The translations under genes were made by a program, and so were the position numbers. Shown here piece by piece: positions 23,301 to 34,876 of a stretch of DNA of 64,000 nt. This stretch comes from Bemisia tabaci (lineage: Eukaryota > Arthropoda > Insecta > Hemiptera > Aleyrodidae), in the NCBI RefSeq assembly GCF_918797505.1, contig NC_092796.1:52086411-52150410 (forward strand). The letters are read 5' to 3'. The notes under the pieces are model-generated. The model was not told the origin of the DNA and made no database searches. It saw nothing but the letters and a program-made list of their open reading frames with translations. Position 1 is the stretch's first letter. Each line of letters begins with the position of its first letter.

Positions 23301-23553
23301 GATTATATTGCCTGGACAGCCGGGATGGGGCCTCTAGAAACCTTCATCTTGGAGACATTCAAGTGGAAGGCGCCTGACATAGCGGATATGCAAAATGGCG
23401 GGAGTGCGAGTCCGGGCATCGCCTTTGCGGTTGTGAATACTAAGCAAGGCCGAGCGGGCGGGGCCGCTTGCCGCATTCCCAACGACCCCAACATCGCTGG
23501 AATCGAAGGCGATCTAGTTCAAAACACCGCTCAAAACACTCATAATTATAACA
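23301..23553 (+). CDS. Possible internal exon, unknown protein
   Basis: An acceptor-like TTTCGCCTCGCAG ends at 23300 and a donor-like AACAG|GTGCAA is at 23553/23554. The frame is open from 23301 past the donor and reads DYIAWTAGMGPLETFILETF onward, with GC-rich codons unlike the flanks. No family is recognised, and I found no partner exon. The minus strand is also open for 63 codons across part of it, which weakens the case. Confidence 0.2.
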
Positions 23554-23751
23554 GGTGCAATCCGCCGCCATCACACCAATGCCCTTTGCTTTTACGTAAC
23601 GGAGCGGAACTTCGGCCTTAGAACCTACTCGAATCCTACCCGGGGACCTGTAAAGGCGCGAGGTCCAGAGTCCAGAGACTGGAGAGTATCGCGGTCGGGG
23701 ATCTTCGAGGTCCTAATCCCGAGGGTGCTTATGATGATACGGTCAATGCTG

Positions 23752-25325
23752 CACTGAAAAAAATGAGTTAGCGTCAGATGACTAAAAATAGTTTCTATAC
23801 ACTAACTCAAATTGTGTGATTTGGACACACATGATTTTTGGTTTCTGTACACTAACCACTATTAGTGCTGGAAACTAATTCCGCTACTCTAATTCGCATT
23901 CGGTAGGGTTGGGTCAACCTAACCTCAAAACTGAGAGAGGAGAAAACGGCTTAGCGAATGATAACTGGACAATACTTTCAGGAAAAGAAGATTTCTTAAA
24001 AGATGAGAGGTAAAAATCAACTGACCGGTTCCAAATGAACGACAGAGGAAAGGAATATCCCATAGGTATGTGCAAGTAGACAGAATTATCCTTTAGAGAG
24101 ACACACACTCACACATGAAAGCGAATGTTCACACTGAATAAACATATCTCGTCCGAACCCTTGAGATATTCTTTTGAAATTACGGGAGAACACGAACTAT
24201 AGAAGTAAGCAGTAAGTTCACAGATTTTCGTAAAATATAAACTGAACGCGGAACGCTTTAATCGCAATTTAATACAGAAGATTGACGACTCCAACGAATA
24301 TCATGCTTGTTTACGTTTTGAATCGAACAGACGATTTCTAACCTTAACAGGTTTATTTATGTTGCTTTCGAACGTTTTCAAGAAAGAGAGGACACTATAA
24401 ATCATACCGGGAGTATCTACATTGTCAAACGAGCCCGAAATTTCACATTTTAATTGATTTTCACGAGCTGACGCGATTGAGGCTGTTGTACCGACGCCAC
24501 TTTTTCGAAACTAAATAAATGTAACGGACAATGTGGCAGTTAGTGTTGAGGGCGAATTAGTTTGACCCGAAGGTGAATTTGTCTTACCACAGCGCTAATT
24601 TTACAGCTAGTGCTGTTTTCCAATGGACCACTAGATAAGGTACGAATTTCAGCATTCTGATACATGATTCTTAACCAAAATTTTACGTAAAACACGATGC
24701 ACACAACGAAAATTACCGAAATGAACTCCTTACGAAGATATTTAATGATTCTTAATGCGTGAATTCAAACCACCCGCTCATGAAAACTCAATGCTCTACG
24801 TGATTCACATCGCGCGCTAAACGTTATCATGACAGTCTCTGCGATATAAAAATCTGGCAACCTCAATCTTGACGCTTTGGTTCAGCTACAGCAAATTTCT
24901 TATAGTTTGAACAACACATGGAGGGAAATGAACATTGCTCGATTGAGAAGCTTGCTGAAACCGTTGTAGTGGGCGATTTGACTCACGTAGAGTTTTGAGT
25001 TTCTTGTGAGCGGGCAGTTCAAATTCCTCGTAACCAATGTGAAATAAACACGTTATTATCTTCGTTAGGAGTTGGTCTCCGTAATTTTCGTTGTGTGAAT
25101 CGTTTTCTACGTGAAATTCTGGTTAAGAAACATGTATCAGATCGCTTAAATTCGTACCTTGTCTAGTGGTCCATTCTGGTTCGCGCTCTAGTAAAGTCAA
25201 GTCAGCGTATGAAGCGAATTGATTGGTGCTTCAGTACAATAAATTAGTTCTGAAGCCTAATTTTGATTCTACTTGGCGAGAACTTACCAAATTAGTTCTC
25301 AACGCTAACTACTTTTTTTTCAGTG
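23752..25325. mobile_element. 1.57-kb terminal-inverted-repeat element
   Basis: The left tip CACTGAAAAAAATGAGTTAG and right tip CTAACTACTTTTTTTTCAGTG pair over about 20 bases. Inside each tip are variants of TTAGTTCT/CACTAACT repeats. There is no long open frame, so it is non-autonomous. It contains the foldback at 24620-25178. No clear target duplication is visible (TG left, TA right). Confidence 0.6.
24620..25178. mobile_element. 560-bp foldback inside the larger element
   Basis: The left arm starts CCAATGGACCACTAGATAAG and the right arm ends CTTGTCTAGTGGTCCATT. Inner pairs include ACACAACGAAAATTAC/GTAATTTTCGTTGTGT and CTCTACGTGATTCACATCGC with GCGATTTGACTCACGTAGAG. Arms are about 200 bp with scattered mismatches. 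A lone end is at 28172-28220, so this is an independent family. Confidence 0.7.
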
Positions 25326-28171
25326 TATGTGCCATCGGTTCCTCTATGCGCATACGTGTTTTTACGGATGAGCCGAAAATTGTAGTTCCCGATCGCTAAA
25401 TGTAGTCCACATATTCTCATCTGGCTTCCGGTCAAAAGAGTCCATATTCTAAGTTCAAGAGCTCTTGGAATTGGAAAAATCTTGCTTTGCACGTAAAATG
25501 TTTCGTGGAACAAATTTTGATCAGAAATCATACTAGAAATAACAATGAAAAGTCAGTAAAAATCAGAGAATCTTATGTTCCAAATCCCAAACAAGTTGGA
25601 AAAAATTCAACAATTTACTAATGACAAATACCTAATGACCTGAGACAAACTCAATGTAGAATATTAACTTGAAGTTGGGTTGTATCGTTTACATCGTAAC
25701 CACTTAATTTCGATTTACCAGTGTGCCGAAAACTTCTCAGGCAAACTTCCGGGCTCGTCCTATGACTGGAAAGGAATGCGATCGAAATAGGTGGGTGTGG
25801 CACACCGGCACAGCGATGAAGTTCATCGGAAGCTGCTATGCTTGAAGATCAAATTATGACATCAATGATGACATCGGGCCACTGCGCCATGCCGCGGCAT
25901 GGCTCGTATCTTATGGACAAGCCATAAAAATCAACGACGCCATGAACTCATTTCTCATATCAGTTTATGCACACAACTCCGACAGGAGTCGCAACCCACC
26001 GAAATAGCATTACTCACTACCTGAGCTCCATCAAACAGTGGTGCAAATCTCATGCTGAAATCTTCCACTTTTACTGTGATTAGAGAGAAAAGGAAATCGG
26101 TGATTATACAATGATCAAGGTGGATTCCAAATTCTACCTACTCTTCTAGTCGTAAATGTTTATTTTTGTAAGTATTATTATGGATTCGGTGATAATTCTG
26201 CACACAAGAAACTTCGAAATGATTTTAATTTCTTATTTTTCTGTTTCAGGTATGGACCAATTACTCATCAGTAAGAAATGAATAAGACAGAACAAGTCAA
26301 ACTTTGTGGTATGAATCCTAAACCTTTTTATAGTTCTGCAAAACATGAATGACACATTTGAAACACAAGTCCTCGACATTAATATTTCATTCCTTTCTTT
26401 TCGAGCGTCTTGTCAATGCTTATTTACCTACAGAGATTGAAATAGTCATTGGCCTAAGTGAACCGGAAATTTGAAGATAATTAAATAATTCACGCTATCT
26501 TATACATAAGTACCCCTCCTAGTTGTAACTTTGTCCCTGTTTGGAAAAAAAATGAATTCTTTGAACGTGAGAATTGCAATTTACAGATTTCTAGTTCCAT
26601 TCTATGCTCCTTAAGACAACTGCCAAACATTTAATCTCTTTAAAGTTTTACTGGTGTTTTTTTTTTCCATTTTATGCAGAATATTCTGTGAAAATCAAAT
26701 AATAACTATCATCACTTTTTCTTAATAATAAATGAAATGAAAATAGAGATTTTGGAACATCGCAATGAAGGTGCGTGTTTTTTTTACCCTCCGTCATAGA
26801 TTTATTCTATCACCTACAAATATAACTTAAGGAGGAAAAAATAACGCAAGTAGAGGCTACTCATATATTTAGATGTCGCTGTAGAAATTCCTATTCCTAC
26901 ACTCCTGATATTTGCTTGAACTCTATTTAATGACATTTTGTAGGCGTTTAACAAGTTTAAAGTTCTTGATAGAGCTTAGTCACGTGACTGACATGATATC
27001 CCACGGTAGTCTGTTTGAGCGGTCATTTGAATTTATGACAAGCTCAATGAGTCAGCTACTAGCTGATGACCGGGATCAGAAAAGTAGCTTCTCCCTTGTC
27101 ATCGATAAAATGTCAATTGCGGCTTCCCACCTTAAAAATATTCGCTGAAGTATTTATTTATTCAAATTTTCGCACCTGCGCGGATGGGATCGGATGTCAT
27201 TTGAATATTCTTAGAACCCACACATAAATTTTCCTACTAGACACTCTAAAGCTACTGTGCTGCATTTGGAAAGAGTCTATTTTTTCCGATTCATCCTTTA
27301 CGTCCAGTGCCTGGATAGTTGAATCGTCACCGAATACTTTGATCGATAAATAGCATTGTTGGGATAGATATACATCGATCAAAGTCATTCGATGTATATA
27401 AATTCAAAGATCGAACCGTAGGCACTCGTGAGTCGCTGTACCACTTTTTGACAGTGTGTGAGTCACTTGAGTCATTGCCATGTGTAGGCATCTTGGCGTA
27501 ACGTCGTACTTTTTCGTTGACGCTGGTGTTATTCACCTGTACATGGACACTATTTTAGGGAAGAGGAGAGCTAGAAATACACCTAATTGCCATCATAAAC
27601 AACCTGAGAAATCCAGCTTTATTTATCATATGTGTATTTCTTACTTATTTCGGTGCACTGATTCGTGTTCTTAGGTAACTTTTGGTTAGTAAAGGAAGTA
27701 AAATGCGTACCAACTCAAGTGGTGTGTTAATTCTGGTACAGTTTTGGTGATAACAACGGAGAGACCAGGGAACCTGAAAATCAACTAAAGACCCGAATTA
27801 TACTTCGGGTTCCTTCTCCCATTTTATCTAAACTTTTCTGTCATCTCTTCTGTCAGCATGGGAATTTTTATGGGAATCCATTAACAGTGGAACAATCTAA
27901 GCAAAAATCAAGTGTCTTGGACTTTAGTTTACATGCAGTAAATGGATCACCAGACTAACTGCAAAGGGACACTGCCTATTCAGAAGTCTCCCAAAACCGA
28001 TTTAGTGCGCAATTCGATTCAAGTAAATTCTGGTTTTTCATCTAAGCAGGAATTTTTTTCCCCCCTCAACCAATCCTAAATAAGAAAGTTGATTTCTTAG
28101 TTGGGAGCTAATTTCAGGAATAAAGTTACGCAGATTGAGTCGTAAAAATTGTGAAAAGGAAATATTTATGA
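25326..28171. other. Unassigned
   Basis: Nearly 3 kb of AT-rich DNA. No element termini, tandem repeats or RNA genes seen. TTTCTGTTTCAGGTATGG near 26240 resembles a splice acceptor, but no convincing exon follows. Confidence 0.4.
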
Positions 28172-28220
28172 GAATGCATAAATTCGTACCTCATTGTCTA
28201 GTGGTCCGTTGTGCATTGGC
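28172..28220 (+). repeat. Solo terminus of the 24.6-kb foldback family
   Basis: AATTCGTACCTCATTGTCTA followed by GTGGTCCGTT matches the right arm end at 25150-25178. No partner arm is found nearby. Confidence 0.6.
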
Positions 28221-28358
28221 CACTTTGAAGAGGACTTTGTTGTAGCGGCATATTTTTGATCGGACATTTTTTAAATGGAATATTGAAATAGGACCTTTCC
28301 CTGTGACGCTAAGTCGCTCTTCAGAGGACGTGGATTTGACGTCTCTATTGCGGCTGTT

Positions 28359-28611
28359 CTGCCGTGCCAAGGAAGAACGCCGTATGAACATTCGAGAGTT
28401 GCCAAATTTCTTTCGATAAAATGTTTATTTTGGAGAAAAGCTATGGATATTTTCCCTTGAAATTTTCAGGAACTTTAGGTGAAATTGCGAACAAAATTAT
28501 CTGAAAAATTGGTGGGAAAATATTCATAAGTTTACCAGGAAATCCGTGATTTTTCAAAGGAACTTTGGCAACGCCTGGAGTCTCATACGGCGTTTTTCCT
28601 TAGCACGGCAG
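28359..28611. mobile_element. Family B palindromic MITE, complete, TSD TGTT
   Basis: CTGCCGTGCCAAGGAAGAAC to TTCCTTAGCACGGCAG, 253 bp. TGTT at 28355-28358 and 28612-28615 is a 4-bp duplication. Inner pair: ATTCGAGAGTTGCCAAATTT with AACTTTGGCAACGCCTGGAG. No coding capacity. Confidence 0.9.
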
Positions 28612-28619
28612 TGTTCTCC

Positions 28620-28985
28620 AGCATGCGAGTTGCGGTTAAGCTGCCAGTGGCCTCGCTCACACACTAGAGCAACCTGGACCTGGAGCCGCGCAGCTTCGGC
28701 GCAGTGTCGGAGCTGCTCCAGTCCAAAGGTTCCCGATAAATTTTCACCGTGAAATGCTGCTACATTGTTGTCCAAGGTTGACGTCGCCGCCGCCGCCGCG
28801 CCGCCGTCGTGTCGTGCGGGAAAGGTTACACCATGTCGACCGCCGTAGAAAATGGAGTCGGCAGACTCCAACGGCTCCGGCATGACAGTTGGACCAATGA
28901 ACTTTTTTCCGCGTCCCCTCAACAGCGGGGATTTTAATCTTCGAGCTTGACTCCAGCGAACTTTGAGAGCTTGCAGGTATTACGC
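28620..28985 (+). promoter_or_regulatory. CpG-rich island, possible 5' exon
   Basis: GC-rich with a (GCC)n-like run near 28785-28805. ATG at 28833 sits in a favourable ACACC context and opens 34 codons (MSTAVENGVGRLQRLRHDSW start). A second ATG at 28852 opens about 32 codons in another frame. TTGCAG|GTATTA near 28977 resembles a donor, but neither frame reaches it. A 5' untranslated or leader exon is possible; a 122-codon minus-strand frame also covers the area. Confidence 0.22.
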
Positions 28986-29515
28986 CAAACGCATTTTTTT
29001 CATTTTTGCAGCCGTGTGCTGAAAAAGCGCCTCGGGTATGTGTTGAGCGAAAGAGATACAGCTAACTGAGTAGACTCTCCGTGAATAAAATCGTAGGGTA
29101 ATCTCGTTATGCGCCTAAAAAATGTCTAAAATCTATTTTTTAACGAATCAATTGCGTACGTACGAAAATGAAAAGAACTTTCTTAATGCATTTACTTTTT
29201 GCATTGGACTCATATACATATTGGACTATTTAAGCATAATATTTACTACTGAGACCAATCCCGATACCTGACGTTACACGATCAAATCGAGCCATAAAAT
29301 CCTCAAGATCAGGCGTTGTGATTGGATTACTCGATGACTTCGACCAATCACAGTACTTAACGTTGATATATTGATAGAGAGGTTTGATCGCGTGACACTA
29401 GCTAATGAGTAAATGGTTTCCATAACAAGAATCCTATCGAGGCAACGGAAATTCCGATTGTCTTAAGAAGAAATCTGATAAGAAAATTATCAACAGGACG
29501 TTTCTACAGGCGCCC
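28986..29515. other. Unassigned
   Basis: Contains a local inverted similarity, AATCGAGCC...GATTGG near 29280-29400, but no defined element. Confidence 0.3.
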
Positions 29516-29791
29516 TGCGGGCCGATTGTTGAAGTTGATGGACAAATCGATTGGCAAAGAGGACAGAATGACTATGGAGCGCTCCTATTGGTTAATTTGG
29601 GTGGTTCTAATAGACTAAGGGGGTAAACGATGGACTAACTAAAGGGCGTCTTGTGACTTGCCGTTAGTTAGTCTATCACCTATCTCATTTTTCCATTTCA
29701 ACCACCCGCTTCCACCAATAGGATCTCTCTATATTCTTTTTGTCTTCTTTGTTCATAGCTTTGTCTACCAATTTCAACAATCAGCCCGCTG
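29516..29791. mobile_element. Family C palindromic MITE, complete
   Basis: GCGGGCCGATTGTTGAAGTT at the left, ACCAATTTCAACAATCAGCC CGC at the right. Inner pairs include CCTATTGGTT...ACCAATAGG and GACTAACTAA...TTAGTTAGTC. CTG abuts both ends (a possible 3-bp duplication or part of the tip). Palindromic over its whole length. Confidence 0.8.
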
Positions 29792-30589
29792 AGAGACTTT
29801 TCTCCCATTGTACTTCTAATCACGCATTTTCATATTAACTCATGAGTGCTCGTTCGTCTCGTTTTCTGCATGAGCCCCAGAGAGCATGGATTTATATGTG
29901 GATTAGGGCTCACATGGATATTGAGATACGCCCATTCAGATGGACATCGAGATACGTCATTTGATCAACTTCATTTCTGCGTAGATAATTCGATGAATTT
30001 AAAAGAAAAACCCTCCTGCTAGTTATCTAGCGAGTGACTGACACGGCTTTAACTTTAAAGTAAATGTCCCTGGCCTAGGCATTAATTTCAAACAAAATCA
30101 GTCGCACTGCCTGATTTGTCGCAAAAGTGCGCGCGAGACCAGTCGGTGGCATTGCAAAGGCGAAGACCTCGGAGGGACTCTAACGAGAGATGACGGAGGT
30201 GGGTCCGATTAGGGCGGGGTAAAAGCTCAGCGAATCCGCCCCCGAGATTAAATAAATATTAAGCGTGGATAAATGCTCGCGCGAAACGTCTCTTGGGACA
30301 AGGCGAACGCAGAGCCACAAGGAGAAATGATCAGGGTGGGAAGAGCAACGCTAGTCGCGAGTCATGGAAGTTGCCTGCAGAAAGTCAAAGAAGTTTCCAG
30401 GCACTCCCGCCGCACAATGGGACAACGATAGCATTAGCGATTTTATAGCGGAAAAATATGAGTTTTTTTTGCCAGGAATCTGGAAGTGTGCTGCGGTGCG
30501 GTTGCTTCAAAGAAATAAACTTACCGAATTCAAGATGAGCGAATCACATCGCATTTTACAGACGATCAAGTTTTGAGTAGTTTTGAGTT
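29792..30589. other. Unassigned
   Basis: A palindrome-like ATGGATATTGAGATACGCCC / ATGGACATCGAGATACGTCA direct pair lies near 29914-29960. A 70-codon frame at 30364-30576 is unrecognised. Confidence 0.3.
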
Positions 30590-30725
30590 CAATTGGTTAA
30601 AAACCCAAAGTCGAGAAAAATATTTTGAACATGAAAATAGTCATTAATATTCATTCGTCCGAATACCGAGTCTTATGGAGGAATAAAACTTGAAACCTCT
30701 TTTTCTCGGCTCGAACTCGATGGCA
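30590..30725 (-). repeat. Dispersed repeat J, copy 3 (inverted)
   Basis: ATGGAGGAATAAAACTTGAA then ACCTCTTTTTCTCGGCTC is the reverse complement of the J block at 11665-11705. AAAAACCCAAAGTCGAGAAA matches the other J end. Confidence 0.5.
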
Positions 30726-30760
30726 TTTGGCGCATTTCTGCCGAACTCGGTTCATATCAA

Positions 30761-30850
30761 CGGGCCGATTATTGAAATTGATAGACAAACTTACAGACAA
30801 AGAAGACAAACGGATATGGAGGGATCCTATTATTAGAAAGGGAAAGTTGA
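30761..30850 (+). mobile_element. Family C fragment, left end
   Basis: CGGGCCGATTATTGAAATTG then ATAGACAAAC...ATATGGAGGGATCCTATTAT. Similarity stops near 30850 and no right end follows. Confidence 0.65.
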
Positions 30851-31199
30851 GAGACCCTCCACTGACTTAATGGCGACAGGTGGAAGCTTTTAATTTCGGG
30901 GATTCAACAATTCCCTTTTGACAATTACAAGGGAGCAACAGGCATCACTCTTATTTTGGCTGTTGACCTACCTACATGGTGGATAATGAGCTTTGGGTGA
31001 CATCATGAGCCAAACAAGTTTCCCAAACTTCGGCTTGTTTGCAAAACGAAACTGCCAACACGTTGTTAAACATCAACCCTGTAGGTCAGTCAACAATAGA
31101 ATGATGAAGTCCCGAAAGAAAAGCTTCCACCATTACCAAGATACTATTACTTATAGCGGAGGGTCTTCCGTCTCTGATACTGTCCCTGCATAGGTTCTC

Positions 31200-31368
31200 T
31201 TCTGGCTCGCCAGCGCACCTCCTGTGTCCTCCTCGCGACGGCAGTGGCTACCGTGCGGCGGGAGTAGGAGACTTGAAGGCCGGACTAGAAAGAAACGCGA
31301 TCCCCGTTAGGCCATGGCGGCGGTGGCAGCGGCGTTCACCTTGCCCGAGGCTGCGCGCCGCGGCGAGC
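31200..31368 (+). promoter_or_regulatory. CpG-rich segment upstream of leader-like exon
   Basis: CTCGCGACGGCAGTGGC...CGTGCGGCGGGAGTAGG composition contrasts with the AT-rich flanks, as expected of a promoter or 5' untranslated region. No TATA box or initiator is convincing. Confidence 0.22.
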
Positions 31369-31500
31369 ATGGACCCGCGCTCGCCCCCCCCCCCCCCCCC
31401 GGCCCGCCCGCACCTCGCGCTCGCTGCTCTACTCTCGTTTTCGTTCGCGCGGGCGCACTCGCGGCTCGCGGGTCAACCGTCAGCAGCCGAGCTCCAACAG
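31369..31500 (+). CDS. Possible signal-peptide first exon, cut by C element
   Basis: In a CpG-rich block (31200-31500), ATG at 31369 opens 44 codons: MDPRSPPPPPPARP, then a hydrophobic LALAALLSFSFARA core, then SRLAGQPSAAELQQ. This layout fits a secretory signal peptide. At 31500 the family C/D cluster begins and the frame stops 5 codons later. No good donor GT lies before the element. The proline run is encoded by a C17 tract whose length may be unreliable. A secreted-protein leader is plausible but unproven; the other two forward frames are also partly open. Confidence 0.28.
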
Positions 31501-32436
31501 GCTGATTATTGGAATTGATGGACAAAGCTTTAGACGAAGGAGATGAAAGGGAACACGGAGCGATCTTATTGGTGGAAGTGAATTGTCGGAATGGTACTTT
31601 TTTAATTAGTGGGGTTGATAATTGAAATTAATAGAGCACTGGAAAAAAAAACACGTTGGATCTAGAGTCCAAACTCTTAAAAACATCGACACGAAAAAGT
31701 ACTCTTGATTCAATCAGAATCTAGCTTTAATCAAGAACCAAGCCTCTTATTTTAAGCGGATTTCGTTTTGATTCAAGCAAAAATCCGATTGAATTAAGAG
31801 TATTTTTTCTTGTCAATGTTTTCAAGAGTCGGGACTCTAGATCCAATGTGTTTTTTTTCCCCCAGTGAGTTATCTTTTTGGTGGAAGTGAATGGTTGGAG
31901 TGGTCTTTTTGTAATCAGTGGGTTGATAATTGAAATTGATAGACAAAGAAGACAAAGAGAAAATGGAGCTATCTGATTGGTGGAAGTGAATGGTTCGGAT
32001 GGTCTTCTTGTAATCAGCGGGGTTGATACTTAAAATTAATAGAGAAAGGAGCCCAAAGGAAAAAGGAGCAAGCTTGTATTGGGTCAAAGGGATGGTTTTT
32101 GTTAGTTAGCACGCCTACTTTTCTTGCGCTGCGTTAAAGTCTCCAAAGTGGTTCTTGGTTTTTGCTGTCTTGGCGGTGCCTCGTGTGGTTCGGGGGACTT
32201 ATTATTGAAACTGACAGACAAAGCTGCATGTAATGAGGAAATTAAGCGATCTTGCTGGTGGAAGTTGGTGGTTGCAATGGAATTACAGGGTAATAGTAAT
32301 AGATTAACTATCGGCAACCCACGAGACTCTGAAGTCCATAATTTTCCCGCTTAGTCTACAAGTACCATCCGTTTCAACCAACAGAATCTCTCCGTTCTCC
32401 CTTCGCTAGCTTTATCTATCGCTTTGTCTATCAATC
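31496..32436. mobile_element. Cluster of C and D modules
   Basis: C-type tips GCTGATTATTGGAATTGATG (31500), GGTTGATAATTGAAATT (31614, 31922), GGGTTGATACTTAAAATT (32020) and GGGACTTATTATTGAAACTG (32194) occur in series, separated by GGTGGAAGTGAATGGTT-type blocks. D (TAGCACGCCTACTTTTCTTG and GCGTTAAAGTCTCCAAAGTG) lies at 32107-32195. The last C unit runs to about 32436, ending CTTTGTCTATCAATC. A family A copy (31637-31867) interrupts it. Confidence 0.65.
31637..31867 (-). mobile_element. Family A palindromic MITE inside the C cluster, TSD AG
   Basis: CACTGGAAAAAAAAACACGT to TTTTTTTTCCCCCAGTG with the minus-oriented centre. AG lies at both junctions. It inserted after the C module was in place. 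Confidence 0.9.
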
Positions 32437-32440
32437 AAAA

Positions 32441-32510
32441 GCGTTTCGAGGGGGGGGGGGGGGGGTTAAGAAATCCCAAATTTACCGTTGCATATTTTAT
32501 GAACAGCCCT
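32441..32510 (+). repeat. Right end of GGCCGTTCA-type MITE
   Basis: A G16 run (32450-32465) followed by TTGCATATTTTATGAACAGC CCT, the mirror of the AGGGCTGTTCATAAAAT tip. The same order (G run, then tip) is seen in 62735-62880. Confidence 0.5.
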
Positions 32511-33356
32511 CTATCCGCTAACGTTTAAAGCTTTTAGCTCGCGATGATGATCTCCAGCGCTCACATTGCTTGCATTATAGCTGACTTCAAAGTAACATTT
32601 TCATGACAGCGTTTTCAAATAGTAAATTGTGGGAAAACTGTGGGTAATTGGGGGAAAAAAGTGAAAATAAAATTTCCTTTAAACTATTTATGAATGTATG
32701 GAAACATTTTGGGTACAAAAAGTGTGGGGAATCGTGGTGCACCGAAATATTGTCACAGTCTTTCGTCTGGGAAACGATTAGATCCCGGTGACGAATGCGC
32801 GCCAGGAAGGTCGCGAAGATCCCAATCGACAAGTTTCTGTCCTTGCAGTAATGACTCAATTAGCCAGTCAATGGGGTTCAATGGCTACAACTATTTGATT
32901 GTGACTGAAAACAATAGGACTCGGCCAATCTGCAGATGTCTATCTCGCCCTCAACTGCGCACAACTTGACCGAGGAATGAACAGGCCACAGGGTTGTCGG
33001 TATAGCCGCTGGCCTAGCACGAAACTGCCCTTTTCCATGGATCAAGAACGAGGGCTATGAAGTCGACGTCGCACCGCTTTGATGATATTCGTTATGATTT
33101 CGGGAGAGAAACCGAGTTTGTTTGTTGATATCGTCCCCTTCCGGGAAAAGTATTACTAGTACCGTGACATTTCTACAGAAATTTAATCAATGGCATTAGT
33201 TTTATGTATCGTCAGAAAGAGTTTAAAATTCAGTCGATACCTCTTTATATAGAAAACCTGCCTATTTGTTTAACTAATGTAGCAATTGATTTTTTTTTAG
33301 AAAAAAAGTTCAAATCCTGCTCTTTATAAATAAGATTAACGTTGTCTTTGAAACAC
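32511..33356. other. Unassigned
   Basis: Mixed composition; open frames at 32587-32969 are unrecognised on either strand. Nothing firm. Confidence 0.3.
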
Positions 33357-33812
33357 ATTTAAATGGGTCAGTTGCACTGGTCACAGAATCGTGTTTTGAT
33401 GCTTAATTCTTGTAGATTAAGTAAAAATAATAAGATCTGTCCAAACCGCAAACTTTCTACGTTCAATATTGACCGGGATATCGCCCTTTGCAAAGTCGGG
33501 TTTTCGACGTCATCCACCGCGGCTGTGACACCCTTGGTTTCTTCCACCTTGCTCTCATCCGAGTTTCACGTTGAATAACCAGTGCGAATGTATGTCTCCC
33601 TGATGACTGAGAAAACCAAGGTGGAAGAAACCAATGGTGTCACTACCGCGGTGGATGACGTCAAAAACCCGACTTTCCAAAGGGCGATATCTCATTAATT
33701 TTGAACATGGGAAGTTGCGGTTTGGACAGATCTCGTTTTTCTTTTAGCTAATCTACAAGAATCAAGCATCAAAACACGATTCTGTGACCAGCGCAACGGA
33801 CCCATTTAAATT
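33357..33812. mobile_element. 456-bp palindrome K
   Basis: ATTTAAATGGGTC at the left, GACCCATTTAAAT at the right. Inner pairs: CACAGAATCGTGTTTTGATG with CATCAAAACACGATTCTGTG, and CGACGTCATCCACCGCGG with CCGCGGTGGATGACGTC. Arms of about 195 bp surround a centre near 33585. A decayed relative is at 60780-61120. No transposase. Confidence 0.8.
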
Positions 33813-34608
33813 CGTCGAATTTTGGAGGGAACCAGATTTCGAACATTCGGTCGTTCTTGCTCTCTTCAGTACGACGACAATGTAGATGGTTTTCATGCCT
33901 GACCCACGTGGCGAAAAAAAAACCGATTCTTGAGGCGTCACGATCGAGGAGCCCGAAAGCGAAAGAGGAGTGGCAGATCTCGAGGGGCTCGAAAGAGTGC
34001 GACAAAAGCACACGAAGATTACGAGAGGAGGCAGGAGTGCTTTGGAGATGAGTCTGAACGATCCCAGAGGTGGAATCAGTTCATGGCCTCCTGTTCACCT
34101 TAAATATCACCTGAAAAGTCCACACTTGAAATCGTGATTTCGTGACAATGCCTGCCGCGCTTCTGTACATAACGGCGCTCCCCCTCCCTCTCAAAGCTCC
34201 CCCGCGCGCCCCCCTCTCCGCATCTCCCCTCCCCCTCTCCCTCATCCCGCGGCACATCTATCACTCGATCTACTTCGCACATCTCGCTGCAATTGGAGTC
34301 ACCCACCGCGAGCTAACCCTAATTTAAACGACGGCTCAGAGACAGTTACAAAAGTTCTGAGCGGTTGCGACACCAGCGCCGCGGCGGTGATTCTCATCAG
34401 CACTAAAACTAATTCCCGCGCTGCGAAAATATAGCCAGCGCTCTTTGCTTTTCCACCGGTGGCTCGTCGCTAAAAACGGAGAGGCCATTCAGCAGAGCCG
34501 AGTGGCTTTGTTTCGGTCCGACTCGGCCTAAAGTAGTCAAGTCTTGGACACGAAATCCTCCGGGCAGTAGAAATATTGTATTTTAGATGGAGACAAGAAT
34601 GTTGACAG
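33813..34608. other. Unassigned; C-rich block at about 34160-34260
   Basis: A pyrimidine-rich, CpG-containing block (CTCCCCCTCCCTC style) at about 34165-34250 gives open frames on both strands by composition. It could be promoter-like. No exon support. Confidence 0.25.
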
Positions 34609-34841
34609 CACTGGGGAAAAAAACACATTGGATTTAAAGTCCCGACTCTTAAAAACATCGACAAGAAAAAATACTCTTGATTCGATCAGATTTAAGCTTA
34701 AATCAAGAACCAAGCCTCTTAATTTGAGCTGATATCCTTTTGATTTTTAAGCTTAAATCTGCTTGAATCAAGAGTCCTTTTTCTTGTCAATGTTTTCAAG
34801 AGTCTAGACTCAAGATCCAATGTGTTTTTTTTTTTCCAGTG
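34609..34841 (-). mobile_element. Family A palindromic MITE, TSD AG
   Basis: CACTGGGGAAAAAAACACAT to TTTTTTTTTCCAGTG, minus-oriented centre. AG at both junctions. Confidence 0.9.
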
Positions 34842-34876
34842 AGTCCTTTTTTGAGATTTTGCTCTCCGCTGCTTTT

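Noticed and set aside
26236..26262. Splice acceptor TTTCTGTTTCAG as evidence of an exon
   Set aside because: The following sequence has early stops in every frame and nothing else supports a gene there.
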